Positions 56,459-64,000 of a stretch of 64,000 nt of DNA are shown here, in pieces. The stretch is taken from the NCBI RefSeq assembly GCF_002843305.1, contig NZ_PGSG01000025.1, positions 1 through 64,000 of the forward strand, given 5' to 3'. How positions within the stretch are numbered: position 1 is the stretch's first letter; every line of letters starts with the position of its first letter. Both the position numbers and the translations under genes were made by a program. The notes under the pieces are model-generated. The model was not told the DNA's origin, made no database searches, and worked only from the letters and a program-made list of their open reading frames with translations. Source of the DNA: Streptomyces barkulensis (GTDB lineage: Bacteria > Actinomycetota > Actinomycetes > Streptomycetales > Streptomycetaceae).

Positions 56459-56653
56459 TCAGCAGCAGCAGCAGGAGGAGGACGACGAGGAGGAGGAGCA
56501 GCAGAAGGTGCCCTCGATCGCGTCGGTCTCGGTCATCGTCACGCCGCTCGACGCACCCATCTCCGGCAGCGCGACGCTGTCGGAGACGTCGAGGACCTCG
56601 AGCTCCTCGATGTCGAAGGAGTCGAAGATCTCGGTCTCAGCCACGGAGCTCAT
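56459..56653 (-). CDS. RiPP precursor peptide with Cys2-Ser8-Cys4 C-terminus
   Basis: A 64-residue peptide. The leader (residues 1-36) is acidic and has the thiopeptide/LAP-type pattern FDSFDIEELEVLDVSDSVAL followed by PEMGASSG. The C-terminus is FCCSSSSSSSS then CCCC, so all of the last 14 residues are substrates for azole or azoline formation. Between the two lies VTMTETDAIEGTF. Cleavage could be after the PEMGAS region (a core of about 29 residues starting at a Ser) or nearer to the Cys/Ser block; this cannot be decided. The ATG at 56653 is chosen: AAGGGA lies at proper distance, and the frame extension to 56755 is unlike a leader. The Ser/Cys codons are near-repeats (TCC, TCG, TGC). Its enzymes lie in the operon to the right. 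Confidence 0.88.
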   Translation of the reverse strand: MSSVAETEIFDSFDIEELEVLDVSDSVALPEMGASSGVTMTETDAIEGTFCCSSSSSSSSCCCC

Positions 56654-56671
56654 CTCGAATTTCCCTTCAGA

Positions 56672-56695
56672 GGTTTCCACCGGTCGATCGACCGA
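56672..56695. promoter_or_regulatory. repeat copy 1 with palindrome in precursor leader
   Basis: GGTTTCCACCGGTCG (56672-56686) runs into the perfect 14-base palindrome CGGTCGATCGACCG (56682-56695). It lies 19 bases upstream of the precursor start, next to its ribosome binding site, so a bound protein would block transcription or translation start. Confidence 0.6.
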
Positions 56696-56938
56696 CGTGA
56701 CGATGCTGAATGAAACCCGCGTTCCGCACAGCATTTCCGCGGTGGCGGCTGACATTTATCACGACGTCGCTTACGTAGGTCACCGGCTGTCCGCGCCGGC
56801 CCGGAAGCCTTTTCGCGGTGATTCCGCCCCTGATGGCAGCGGCGGTCGGCGGCCCGCAAAGGGGTGGAAGGGGTGCAGGGGCAGGAAACGGGCGCACCGG
56901 GCCGGTGCGGCGCGGAGTTCGTCCCGTGTTTTCCCGGG

Positions 56939-56963
56939 GGTTTCCACCGGTCGGCTTTCCGAC
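56939..56963. promoter_or_regulatory. repeat copy 2 with palindrome upstream of monooxygenase
   Basis: GGTTTCCACCGGTCG (56939-56953) occurs again in the same orientation, followed by the inverted repeat GTCGG-CTTT-CCGAC. It ends about ten bases before the TTGACG -35-like hexamer of the plus-strand gene. Confidence 0.6.
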
Positions 56964-57151
56964 ACAATAGGGTTGACGCAGTGGAATGCCCTGCGGTGGT
57001 CTTCGGGGCGGTGGACGGCATTCGGGGCGGGCCGTCCCGCCCGTGTCGCCCGCGGTTTTCCTCCGCTGCCCCTCCGACGCCTCTTTGCCGTCTCTTTGCC
57101 GCCTCTCCGCATAAACCGGCCGTTCGCCGGGCGCCGCCACCGGGAGCAGAA

Positions 57152-58831
57152 GTGAACCCTCCAGCCGCGTTCGTCCCCGCACCGTCCCGTGCGCCTCGTG
57201 CACCCCATGCGTCCGGCGCCGCCGACGTGCTCGTCGTCGGATACGGACCGGTCGGCCAGACCCTCGCCCTCCTGCTCGCCCGGCGGGGCCGGCGGGTCAC
57301 CGTCGTCGAGCGGTGGCCGCGGCCGTATCCGATGCCGCGCGCGGTGGCGTTCGACGGGCCGAGCGCCCGCGTCCTGGCCTCCGCGGGCATCGCCGGCGCC
57401 GTCCGCGGGATCGGCGAGCCGTCCCCGGACTACGTGGTGGAGAACGCCGGGGGCGCCGAGCTGCTGCGCGTGTCACTGGCCCCCGAGGGCCCGTACGGCT
57501 GGCCGGACTCCACCTCCGTGTACCAGCCGGGGCTGGAGGAGGCGCTCTCCCGGTGCGCCACCGGGCTGCCGGAGCTGCGGGTGCTGCGCGGACACCGGGC
57601 CGTGGGCATCGCCGAGCGCGGCGGGGTGGTGGAGCTCGTCGCCGAGGACGTCGGGTCCGGTGAGCACCGGACGCTGACGGCCGGCTGGGTGGTGGGCTGC
57701 GACGGCGCCAACAGCTTCGTCCGCGAACAGGGCCTGGGGACGGGGCTCGACGACTCCGGGTTCGCCCTGGACTGGATGGCCTGCGACGTGGTGCCGCACC
57801 GGCCGGAGGACTTCCCCCCGCTCAACCTCCAGGTCGCCGACCCGGCGCGGCCCCGGGTGGCGGTCTCCGCCGGCCCGGGGCACCGCCGCTGGGAGTTCAT
57901 GCGGCTGCCCCACGAGCCGGCCGCGGAGTTCGGCACTGCCGAGAACGCCCGGCGGCTGCTGTCCCTGTTCGGCGTGGACGACAGGAACGCCACCGTGGAA
58001 CGCCACGCCGTCTACACCTTCGCGGGCCGCAACGCCCGGTGCTGGCGCCGCGGCCGGATCCTCCTCGCGGGCGACGCCGCCCACCAGATGCCCCCCTTCG
58101 CCGGCCAGGGGATGTGCTCGGGCATCCGGGACGCGGCGAACCTGGCCTGGAAGCTCGACCTGGTGCTGGCGGGGGCCGCCGGCGAGGACCTGCTCGACAC
58201 CTACGAGCGGGAGCGGCGCCCGCACGTCCAGCAGGTCATCGACATGTCCGTCGGCCTGGGCCGCCTCATCTGCGAGACCGATCCGGCCGCGGCCGCCGGG
58301 CGCGATGCGGCGATGCTCCGCGACCGGGCCCGCGACGGCGCCGGCCGCCCCCGCCCCGACGTCCTCACCGGCGGCTTCCTGCACCGGGGCACGGCCGCCG
58401 CGCCGCAGGGCCCGGCCGGTGTGCTGCTGCCGCAGGCGACGGTCGCGCACGCCACCGCCTCCGGCCCCTTCGACGAGATCGCCGGGACGGGGGGCTTCAC
58501 GCTGCTCACCCTGGACGACCCGGGGCGGGCGGCGCACGACGGCGGCACCCGCACGGCGCCGGACCCGCTGGGCGTCCGCCCGGTGCGGCTCCTGCCGCCC
58601 GGCACCCCGCGCGGGCACGCGACGGGCGGCGCCGTGGTCGACACCGAGGGCGTCTACCACGCCTGGCTGGCGGCGCTGGGGGCCCGTACGGTCCTGGTGC
58701 GCCCCGACTTCTACGTCTACGGCGCCGCCCGGGACCGGGCGGGGACCGCGGCGCTGCTGCGCGCGGCGGCCGGCGGGCTGGGCGGTCGCCCGGCGGCCGC
58801 CGCCCGGCCCGCCACCGGCGCTCAGCGGTAG
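57152..58831 (+). CDS. FAD-dependent monooxygenase, phenol/3-HPP hydroxylase type
   Basis: A 559-residue flavoprotein of the FAD_binding_3 class (MhpA/PheA-like). FAD motifs are VVGYGPVGQTLALLLARRGR, CDGANSFVREQ and GRILLAGDAAHQMPPFAGQG followed by MCSGIRDAANLAWKLDL. The C-terminal part (from about residue 420) is a thioredoxin-like domain without catalytic cysteines, as in this family. It would hydroxylate a phenolic ring; I infer the aminohydroxybenzoate or an aromatic part of the product. The start is a GTG at 57152 behind GGGAG. Its 3' end overlaps the convergent permease gene by ten bases. It is the only plus-strand gene of the cluster in the window. Confidence 0.85.
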   Translation: MNPPAAFVPAPSRAPRAPHASGAADVLVVGYGPVGQTLALLLARRGRRVTVVERWPRPYPMPRAVAFDGPSARVLASAGIAGAVRGIGEPSPDYVVENAGGAELLRVSLAPEGPYGWPDSTSVYQPGLEEALSRCATGLPELRVLRGHRAVGIAERGGVVELVAEDVGSGEHRTLTAGWVVGCDGANSFVREQGLGTGLDDSGFALDWMACDVVPHRPEDFPPLNLQVADPARPRVAVSAGPGHRRWEFMRLPHEPAAEFGTAENARRLLSLFGVDDRNATVERHAVYTFAGRNARCWRRGRILLAGDAAHQMPPFAGQGMCSGIRDAANLAWKLDLVLAGAAGEDLLDTYERERRPHVQQVIDMSVGLGRLICETDPAAAAGRDAAMLRDRARDGAGRPRPDVLTGGFLHRGTAAAPQGPAGVLLPQATVAHATASGPFDEIAGTGGFTLLTLDDPGRAAHDGGTRTAPDPLGVRPVRLLPPGTPRGHATGGAVVDTEGVYHAWLAALGARTVLVRPDFYVYGAARDRAGTAALLRAAAGGLGGRPAAAARPATGAQR

Positions 58832-59565
58832 CGGCGGCCCTCGTCGCGGCGGTAGGCGAAGACGGCGAGGGCGCCCATGGCCGCCGTCCACACCACCAGG
58901 GTCACGACCGGGAGGGGGCGGACCTCGAAGTCCCCCACCGCGGCCCACATCAGCTCGACCGCGCCCCGGCTGGGCACGTACGGGGCGATGGCCTTGACGA
59001 AGCCGGGCGCGGCGTCGGGGGCCGACAGCAGTCCGCCGGCGAAGGCCAGGGGGAAGAACACGATCTGCACGACCGCCAGCGCCGCCTTGGTCGACAGCAG
59101 ATAGCCGATCGACAGGCCCATCAGCATGAACGGGACCGTGGCGACGACCAGGACGACCAGGGCGGTGAGGAATCCGCCGACGGTGACGGACGCCTCGGTG
59201 AACACCGCGGCGATGACGACGACGGGCACCATCGACAGCAGCATCATCACCAGCCCGGTGAGGATGCGTCCGGCGAACGTCGGGAGCAGGCCGACGGGCA
59301 GGGTGCGGGTGTAGGGGTCCCACGGCTGGGCCCGGTCCTCGGCGACGCCGACGCCGTGCCCGAAGAGGTTGCTGATGATGGCGGCGAAGACGACCATCGA
59401 CGCGGTCGCGTAGGCGGCGCCCGCCGGGTCGTCCCCGGCCGCCGGCACCACGAAGAAGATCATCGAGGCGGCGGGGAAGAAGGCCGAGCCGATCAGCGCG
59501 ATCGGGATGCGGACGGTCCGCAGGAGCTGGTAGCGGGTGTGCACGAGGGTCATGGCCATGGTCAC
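58822..59565 (-). CDS. ABC-2 type transporter permease
   Basis: A 247-residue membrane protein with six predicted helices and the usual ABC-2 pattern (short cytoplasmic N-terminus HTRYQLLRTVRIP, C-terminal FAYRRDEGRRYR). Together with the ATPase encoded just upstream it forms an exporter, probably for the mature peptide or for self-protection. The GTG at 59565 follows TGAGGAG, and the ATPase stop codon is 10 bases upstream. Confidence 0.88.
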   Translation of the reverse strand: MTMAMTLVHTRYQLLRTVRIPIALIGSAFFPAASMIFFVVPAAGDDPAGAAYATASMVVFAAIISNLFGHGVGVAEDRAQPWDPYTRTLPVGLLPTFAGRILTGLVMMLLSMVPVVVIAAVFTEASVTVGGFLTALVVLVVATVPFMLMGLSIGYLLSTKAALAVVQIVFFPLAFAGGLLSAPDAAPGFVKAIAPYVPSRGAVELMWAAVGDFEVRPLPVVTLVVWTAAMGALAVFAYRRDEGRRYR

Positions 59566-59575
59566 GGGGGGCTCC

Positions 59576-60493
59576 TCAGGATCCGGCGATGGTCAGAAAG
59601 GCCTCTTCGAGCGAGGTCGGCCGGACCTCCAGGCCGGAGAAGTCCACCCCCCGGGTCACCAGTTCCCGCACCAGCCGGTCGGGGTCGGTGGTCATCAGAT
59701 GGACGCGGCCGTCCTCGCGGCGCTCGCTCACCACCCCGGGCAGCCGCGGCAGTTCGCCCGCCACCAGGCTGACCCGGTGCACGTCGACCAGCCCGCGGAT
59801 CGCCGCGACGGTGTCGTCGGCCAGCACCCGGCCCCCGCCCAGCACCACCACGCGCTCGGCCAGCGCCTCGACCTCCTCCAGGTAGTGGCTGGTCAGCAGG
59901 ACGGTGCCGCCGCCGGCGTGGAACTCGGCCACCCGGTCCCACAGCGCCTTGCGCGCCTCCACGTCCAGACCGGTCGTCGGCTCGTCCAGGAACACCAGGC
60001 GCGGACGGCCCACGAAGGCCAGCGCCACCGCCAGGCGGCGCTTCTCGCCGCCCGACAGACCGCCGGTCTGCCGGCGTGCCAGAGGGGTCAGGCCGAACCG
60101 GTCCAGCAGCTCGCCGCGGTCGACCGGGTCCGGGTAGTGGGCGGCCACGAAGTCGACGACCTCGGTCACCCGCAGGGTCTCCGGCAGCCCGGTCTCCTGC
60201 GGGGTGACGCCGATCCGCAGCCGGTTCTCCGGGCGGCGCGGGTCGCCGCCGAACAGCTCGCAGCGGCCCGAGGTCACCTGCCTCAGCCCGGTCAGCAGGT
60301 TGACCAGCGTGGACTTGCCGGCCCCGTTGGGGCCCAGCAGGCCCAGCAGTTCGCCCTCGCGGATCTCGAAGTCCACGGAGTCCAGGGCGGTGTGGCCGGC
60401 GTAGCGGCGGGTGACGCCGACGGCGCGGGCCACCACCGCCGGTTCCGCCGCCGGGGAGGTGCGGTCCGGGGCGGCCAGGGGGGCCTGGGGCAT
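59576..60493 (-). CDS. ABC transporter ATP-binding protein
   Basis: A 305-residue ATPase of the drug/peptide exporter (DrrA-like) group. Walker A is GPNGAGKST, the Q loop GVTPQETGLPE, the signature LSGGEKRRLAVALA and Walker B LVFLDEPTTGLD, followed by the switch histidine in LLTSHYLEE. The C-terminal extension of about 80 residues is typical for the group. The start ATG 60493 follows GTAAGGAGC. It couples to the permease encoded next. Confidence 0.92.
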   Translation of the reverse strand: MPQAPLAAPDRTSPAAEPAVVARAVGVTRRYAGHTALDSVDFEIREGELLGLLGPNGAGKSTLVNLLTGLRQVTSGRCELFGGDPRRPENRLRIGVTPQETGLPETLRVTEVVDFVAAHYPDPVDRGELLDRFGLTPLARRQTGGLSGGEKRRLAVALAFVGRPRLVFLDEPTTGLDVEARKALWDRVAEFHAGGGTVLLTSHYLEEVEALAERVVVLGGGRVLADDTVAAIRGLVDVHRVSLVAGELPRLPGVVSERREDGRVHLMTTDPDRLVRELVTRGVDFSGLEVRPTSLEEAFLTIAGS

Positions 60494-60502
60494 GTTCGCT
60501 CC

Positions 60503-61519
60503 TTACGGTGCTGCGTTGGCGGGAGGGCGGGGCGGCGGCGGACCGGTGCGGCCGGGGCCGGGGAAGGCCCGGACGAGCCGGGCGTACGTCTGGAGCTCCT
60601 CGACCAGGTTCAGCCCCAGACGGTTGTGGAACATGTGGACGTGCGAGAACACCACGCGGCCCGGATGCGTGGAGGTGCCGCGCAGTACGTCCCGCGCGTG
60701 CGCGGCGAGCGCCCGGTGCCAGCCGGCGAAGGGGCCGTGGTCGGCCGGGGGCGCCTGCGTACGGCCCGCCCCGGCGCCCCCGGCCGCGCCGTCGCGGCCG
60801 ATGCCGCACAGCCGGTCGAGCTGCTCCTCGCCGTAGCCGAAGCCGGTGCCCCACTCCCGCCAGATCCGGTAGGCGTGCGCGTAGTAGGCGGCCTGGTCCG
60901 CGCCGTCGCCCAGGGCGGCGGCGGCCGCCATGGTGGCCCGCAGCCCGGCGAGCACCCGGGCGCGCTGGTCGGGCAGACGCGGCAGCAGACGGACGGTCAG
61001 TTCGCTGGAGAGCTGGAACAGCCGCTCCGCGGCGGGCATCAGGGCCGGACCGCCGTACCGCTCGTACTCGGGCTCGTAGGAGCGGCGGTGCACGCCCGGC
61101 GGGGTCAGGTCCTCGACGGGCGTGCCGGCCTCCAGCTCCCCGGCCGCCGCGAGCCGTTCGGCCTCGCGCCGGTAGCCCCCGGGATCCACCGGCTCCTCGT
61201 CCGGGGCGAGCCTCCCGGCGCTCTCCAGCCGCTCGCGCAGCAGCCGTTCGGTCCGCTCGTACGCCGCGTCGTCCAGATCGCCCACGCGCAGCCGCAGATG
61301 GGGCCCGCCCTGCCAGTAGCGGATGAAGAACCAGGGCCGCTGTGGCGCGGCCTCGGCCACCGTCGGCCGGATCACGTCCTCGATCACGCGGTCGTGCAGC
61401 GACCGCGCGGTGGAGCCCAGATGCAGGTGCCAGGCGTGCCAGCGGGCGGCGGCGCCCGGGCCGGAGCCGGAGCCGGGCGGGGCGGCGGGGCGCGTCTCGT
61501 CGGTCTCGGTCTCGGTCAC
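60503..61519 (-). CDS. thiopeptide-type biosynthesis protein (stand-alone SpaB_C domain)
   Basis: A 338-residue protein consisting of a single lantibiotic-dehydratase C-terminal domain. The signature is WHAWHLHLGSTARSLHDRVI with RPWFFIRYWQGGPHLRLRVG. In thiopeptide pathways such proteins either eliminate glutamyl-Ser to dehydroalanine (with a separate tRNA-dependent glutamylation protein) or form the central pyridine from two dehydroalanines. Which one applies here cannot be decided; no glutamylation protein is visible before the window ends. The ATG start overlaps the stop codon of the dehydrogenase gene by four bases. Confidence 0.87.
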   Translation of the reverse strand: MTETETDETRPAAPPGSGSGPGAAARWHAWHLHLGSTARSLHDRVIEDVIRPTVAEAAPQRPWFFIRYWQGGPHLRLRVGDLDDAAYERTERLLRERLESAGRLAPDEEPVDPGGYRREAERLAAAGELEAGTPVEDLTPPGVHRRSYEPEYERYGGPALMPAAERLFQLSSELTVRLLPRLPDQRARVLAGLRATMAAAAALGDGADQAAYYAHAYRIWREWGTGFGYGEEQLDRLCGIGRDGAAGGAGAGRTQAPPADHGPFAGWHRALAAHARDVLRGTSTHPGRVVFSHVHMFHNRLGLNLVEELQTYARLVRAFPGPGRTGPPPPRPPANAAP

Positions 61520-63072
61520 AGTCTCACGTCCAGCAGGGGTCCGGTGTAGCGGGGCGTTCCGGTGATCACGGAGAAGACGACCATCTCGTCGGGGCCGAGG
61601 CCGAGGACCTCACGGGTGGGCACCTCCTCGAACGCCCTCACCGGGCGGGCGTAGAGGCCGTGTGCCGAGGCGGCCAGGCACAGGCCCTGGGCGGCCCACC
61701 CGGCGGCGTACTGCGCGGCGCACCAGCCGCCGGGACCGAACCGCTCCATCACCTCGCGCGGCCGCATCGAGAGGAACCAGATCATCGGCGCGTGCCGTAC
61801 GTCGCAGCCGTTGCCCGGGGCCAGGGGGTAGCCGTAGTGCGCCTCCAGGCGGGCCGCGGCGGCCGGGTCCTCGGAGTACCGCGTCAGCGAGCCGCCGGCG
61901 ACCCGGTGGACACCGTCGGCGCAGCCGTCGACCCCCTGCACCACGGCGGTGACGCGGAGGTGGTCGTGGACGGCGCGCAGCGTCCCGCCGGGCGGCGGGA
62001 GGGACAGCCACTCCACGGCGTCGCGCAGGGCGGCGGCGGGCAGCCGCCGCCGTCTGCCGTTCATCCCGTACAGGCCGCGCGGCATCCGCCCCGAGGTGCG
62101 GCGCCACAGCAACTCGGCCCAGGACAGCGCCTGTCCGCCCGTGGCCGAGGGGATCGCGGAGCCCAGCGGCGCGGGCGGCTCGCGGAAGTCCTGGGCGCGG
62201 TTGACGGCGAGGGCCTCGGCCAGCGCGGGGTCGGGGCCGGCAGCCCCGGTGCCGGTCTCGGTGCCGGGACCGGTTTCGGGACCGGGGTCGGGGCCGGGGC
62301 CGGGACCGGTGCCGGTTTCGGGGCCGGAGCCCTCCGCGTCCAGCTCGACGGTGAGCGGCAGCGACCACTGCCACGCCGGGGCCAGGCCGAGCGCGCCGAG
62401 GCCGGCCTCGGCGGACGCGCCCGGCAGCCGCAGCCGGCCCGGCAGCCCGAAGAGTTCCAGGGCCAGGCACAGCATGCGCAGGTTGACGCCGAGTTCGAGG
62501 TGGACCAGCGAGCCGCGGAACCACTTGTAGACGGGCGGCAGCCGGGTGTACCGGCCGGCCAGCGCGATCTCACGCCCGGCGCCGGGTCGGCCCGTACCGG
62601 CCCCCGCCGCGGGCAGGCCGGCCAGCGCGTGCCGGTAGACGTCCAGAGCCCCCCACCGTCCCCGCTCGCCGACGAGGACCTGCACGGGGAACCTGCTGCG
62701 CACCGACGGATAGCCGCGGTGGTCGTTGAACGGGTTCTCCGGTTCGCGGCGCTGCACCCCGAAGGCGGCGGCCAGCGCGTGGCCCAGCCGGTCGGCGCCC
62801 GGCTCCCCGGCGAACCGGCCCCGGGGGAAGGGGAGTTCCTCCAGCAGGTCGACGGTGCCGTGCGGCAGCGCGGTCAGCGGCCCGGACCGGGCGGCGTCCG
62901 GCAGCCCGGGCACCACCTCGGTCTCCGTCAGCGGGCCGGGCGGCGGTACGGGCGGCTCCGGGCGGTCGGCGCCGTTGCCGTAGGCGAACCACATCAGGTC
63001 GCGCGCCATGAAGTCCGCGTCCTCGGGCATCGGGGCGCCGGCGGATTCGCCGCGGGCGGGTGCGGTCTCCAT
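61516..63072 (-). CDS. SagB-type nitroreductase-like azoline dehydrogenase
   Basis: A 518-residue flavin-dependent protein that would oxidise azolines to azoles. Two nitroreductase-like halves can be seen. The second has the SagB-like LLWRRTSGRMPRG and the FMN-site region QYAAGWAAQGLCLAASAHGL followed by GLGPDEMVVFSVITGTPR. A low-complexity stretch alternating Gly, Pro and Thr (about residues 240-275) joins the halves. It lies between the YcaO gene and the SpaB_C gene, with overlapping stop and start codons to the latter. ATG 63072 follows CGGAGA. Confidence 0.85.
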   Translation of the reverse strand: METAPARGESAGAPMPEDADFMARDLMWFAYGNGADRPEPPVPPPGPLTETEVVPGLPDAARSGPLTALPHGTVDLLEELPFPRGRFAGEPGADRLGHALAAAFGVQRREPENPFNDHRGYPSVRSRFPVQVLVGERGRWGALDVYRHALAGLPAAGAGTGRPGAGREIALAGRYTRLPPVYKWFRGSLVHLELGVNLRMLCLALELFGLPGRLRLPGASAEAGLGALGLAPAWQWSLPLTVELDAEGSGPETGTGPGPGPDPGPETGPGTETGTGAAGPDPALAEALAVNRAQDFREPPAPLGSAIPSATGGQALSWAELLWRRTSGRMPRGLYGMNGRRRRLPAAALRDAVEWLSLPPPGGTLRAVHDHLRVTAVVQGVDGCADGVHRVAGGSLTRYSEDPAAAARLEAHYGYPLAPGNGCDVRHAPMIWFLSMRPREVMERFGPGGWCAAQYAAGWAAQGLCLAASAHGLYARPVRAFEEVPTREVLGLGPDEMVVFSVITGTPRYTGPLLDVRL

Positions 63073-63143
63073 GCGGTCTCCGTGCTGTCGTGGTCGGTGG
63101 TGCGGGTGGTCAGGCGGTGCGGCCGGTGCCGCCCGTGCGGGCC

Positions 63144-64000
63144 TCAGGGGAACGGATGCGGGTCGTAGGGCGGGATCCCGTGCTCACCGGGGGTGCCGGC
63201 CAGTGCGGCGGTCAGCCGCGGAAGACCCGCCAGGCGCTGCTGCGCGTGGCCGAAGCACATCGGGAGGATGCCGGGGACGACGGCCTTGACCACGGCGGTG
63301 CCCAGATCGGTGTGGTCGCGGGTGGTCTGGTCGACGAGCACGATCCGGTCCAGACCCGCGGCGGCGTACAGCCCCCGCACGTACTCCAGCGCGCCGCGCA
63401 CATCGCCCGCCGCGGCCCGCTCCAGCCTCTCCGGCCAGCCGGGGAAGGCGTCGCGCAGGGTGGTCCGGGGCCCGCCGAGCACGGCGGTGACCCGCTCCCG
63501 CTTCTCCGGCAGCGCGTGGAGCCGGAGATGGTCGTCGAGCACCTCGACCCGCCACGGGTCCTCCAGCATCGCCTCCGCCGCCGAACGGTCCCAGTCCGCC
63601 GGGTCGCTGACGATCTGGCCCAGCTCCCACAGCGCGGCGCGCACCACCGACTCCGGGCGTGTACCCGAGCCGGCGGCGGAGAACGTCGCGGGGAAGCCGC
63701 CGGTGCGGTTGACCGCCAGCGCCCAGACCACCGGGACCCCGATGTCCTGGGTGGCGACCAGCAGATGGGTCTCGAAACCGCGGGACTCGATGAGCGCCAG
63801 CAGCCGCCGGGAGGCGGGGTCGGTCACCGTGGCCGGATCGATGGAGGGCAGCGGCACGGCGCGGTGCCAGGAGAGCAGGAAGGCGTCGCGCTCGGCGAGT
63901 TCGAGCAGCGAGTGCAGGGCCGCCTCCTCCGGGGTGGAGCCGAGCGCGCAGCCGCTGGAGGACTCGTGGAAGAAGTGCCGCCGCGGTGCGGCGCCCTCGG
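63144..64000 (-). CDS. YcaO cyclodehydratase, C-terminal part (runs off the right edge)
   Basis: The minus-strand frame is open from 63144 to the window edge and gives the C-terminal 285 or so residues of a YcaO protein. The stretch GCALGSTPEEAALHSLLELA followed by ERDAFLLSWHR is the conserved ATP-binding region, and the C-terminus has the Pro-rich PPYDPHPFP typical of azoline-forming YcaO enzymes. YcaO uses ATP to activate the peptide backbone so that Cys and Ser side chains cyclise to thiazolines and oxazolines. The partner (E1-like or F-type) protein and the start codon lie beyond the window. The next gene follows after 71 bases. Confidence 0.92.
   Translation of the reverse strand, partial: EGAAPRRHFFHESSSGCALGSTPEEAALHSLLELAERDAFLLSWHRAVPLPSIDPATVTDPASRRLLALIESRGFETHLLVATQDIGVPVVWALAVNRTGGFPATFSAAGSGTRPESVVRAALWELGQIVSDPADWDRSAAEAMLEDPWRVEVLDDHLRLHALPEKRERVTAVLGGPRTTLRDAFPGWPERLERAAAGDVRGALEYVRGLYAAAGLDRIVLVDQTTRDHTDLGTAVVKAVVPGILPMCFGHAQQRLAGLPRLTAALAGTPGEHGIPPYDPHPFP

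Larger units (their letters stand above)
56654..57151. other. divergent control region of the biosynthetic cluster
   Basis: 498 bases between the precursor gene (minus) and a flavin monooxygenase gene (plus). It holds two copies of a 15-base repeat with attached palindromes (described separately) and a possible plus-strand promoter: TTGACG at 56973-56978, 18 bases, TGGTCT at 56997-57002. CTCTTTGCCG occurs twice near 57,080-57,105. No credible gene is seen; the frames that cross it lack similarity. GC is lower than in the flanking genes. Confidence 0.6.

Noticed and set aside
56654..56755. Longer, 98-residue version of the RiPP precursor
   Set aside because: The extra 34 residues lack a ribosome binding site and have no leader-like pattern, while ATG 56653 has a well-placed AAGGGA and gives a typical acidic leader.
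56331..57155. Plus-strand open frame across the divergent cluster promoter
   Set aside because: It runs antisense to the precursor and through the repeats; the composition is that of non-coding DNA and no family fits.

Overview
The window is high-GC actinobacterial DNA, and gene order and gene content point to a Streptomyces chromosome. Signs of this are mtrA-mtrB-lpqB, secA, a giant NAD-glutamate dehydrogenase, the pkaA/pkaB kinase pair, prfB, ftsE-ftsX, smpB-ssrA, a matAB-type exopolysaccharide locus, and narK next to nnaR. From memory, most of bases 1-51,350 keep the order of the S. coelicolor SCO3015-SCO2958 region. The window opens in the last bases of a 5S rRNA gene, so it starts at the end of an rRNA operon.

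Layout. 1-6,200: 5S end, a GNAT gene, and a five-gene minus-strand operon (membrane protein, DUF4129, DUF4350, MoxR ATPase, DUF58). 6,300-14,900: mtnA, mtrA-mtrB-lpqB-comF, a structured leader in front of hpf, and an orphan NarL-type regulator. 14,900-27,400: a winged-helix protein, a second GNAT, secA, three small genes, and gdh. 27,500-34,400: a large FHA/FtsK-type ATPase divergent from the Ser/Thr kinases pkaA and pkaB. 34,500-41,600: prfB, a sortase-type surface protein with 15 heptad repeats, a small zinc-ribbon membrane protein, ftsE-ftsX, a C-terminal processing protease, smpB, and ssrA (tmRNA). 41,600-48,300: an MFS exporter divergent from a LysR regulator, then matA-matB and an acyltransferase. 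48,400-51,350: narK and nnaR, with a GlnR-like box.

From about 51,400 to the right edge (and beyond it) lies a biosynthetic gene cluster. It combines a ribosomal peptide precursor whose C-terminus is Cys2-Ser8-Cys4, a YcaO cyclodehydratase (cut by the window edge), a nitroreductase-like azoline dehydrogenase, a stand-alone thiopeptide-type SpaB_C protein and an ABC exporter. Next to these are a GriI/GriH-like pair for 3-amino-4-hydroxybenzoate, an AMP-forming ligase and two flavin monooxygenases. I infer an azole-rich peptide carrying an aromatic acid. I do not recall a described product with this combination, and this is the most interesting part of the window.

Regulatory features visible in the sequence include the ssrA promoter, a gdh promoter with flanking direct repeats, several leaderless-type promoters (S41 protease, prfB, pkaB), strong hairpin terminators, and a terminator-like hairpin directly after the precursor peptide gene.
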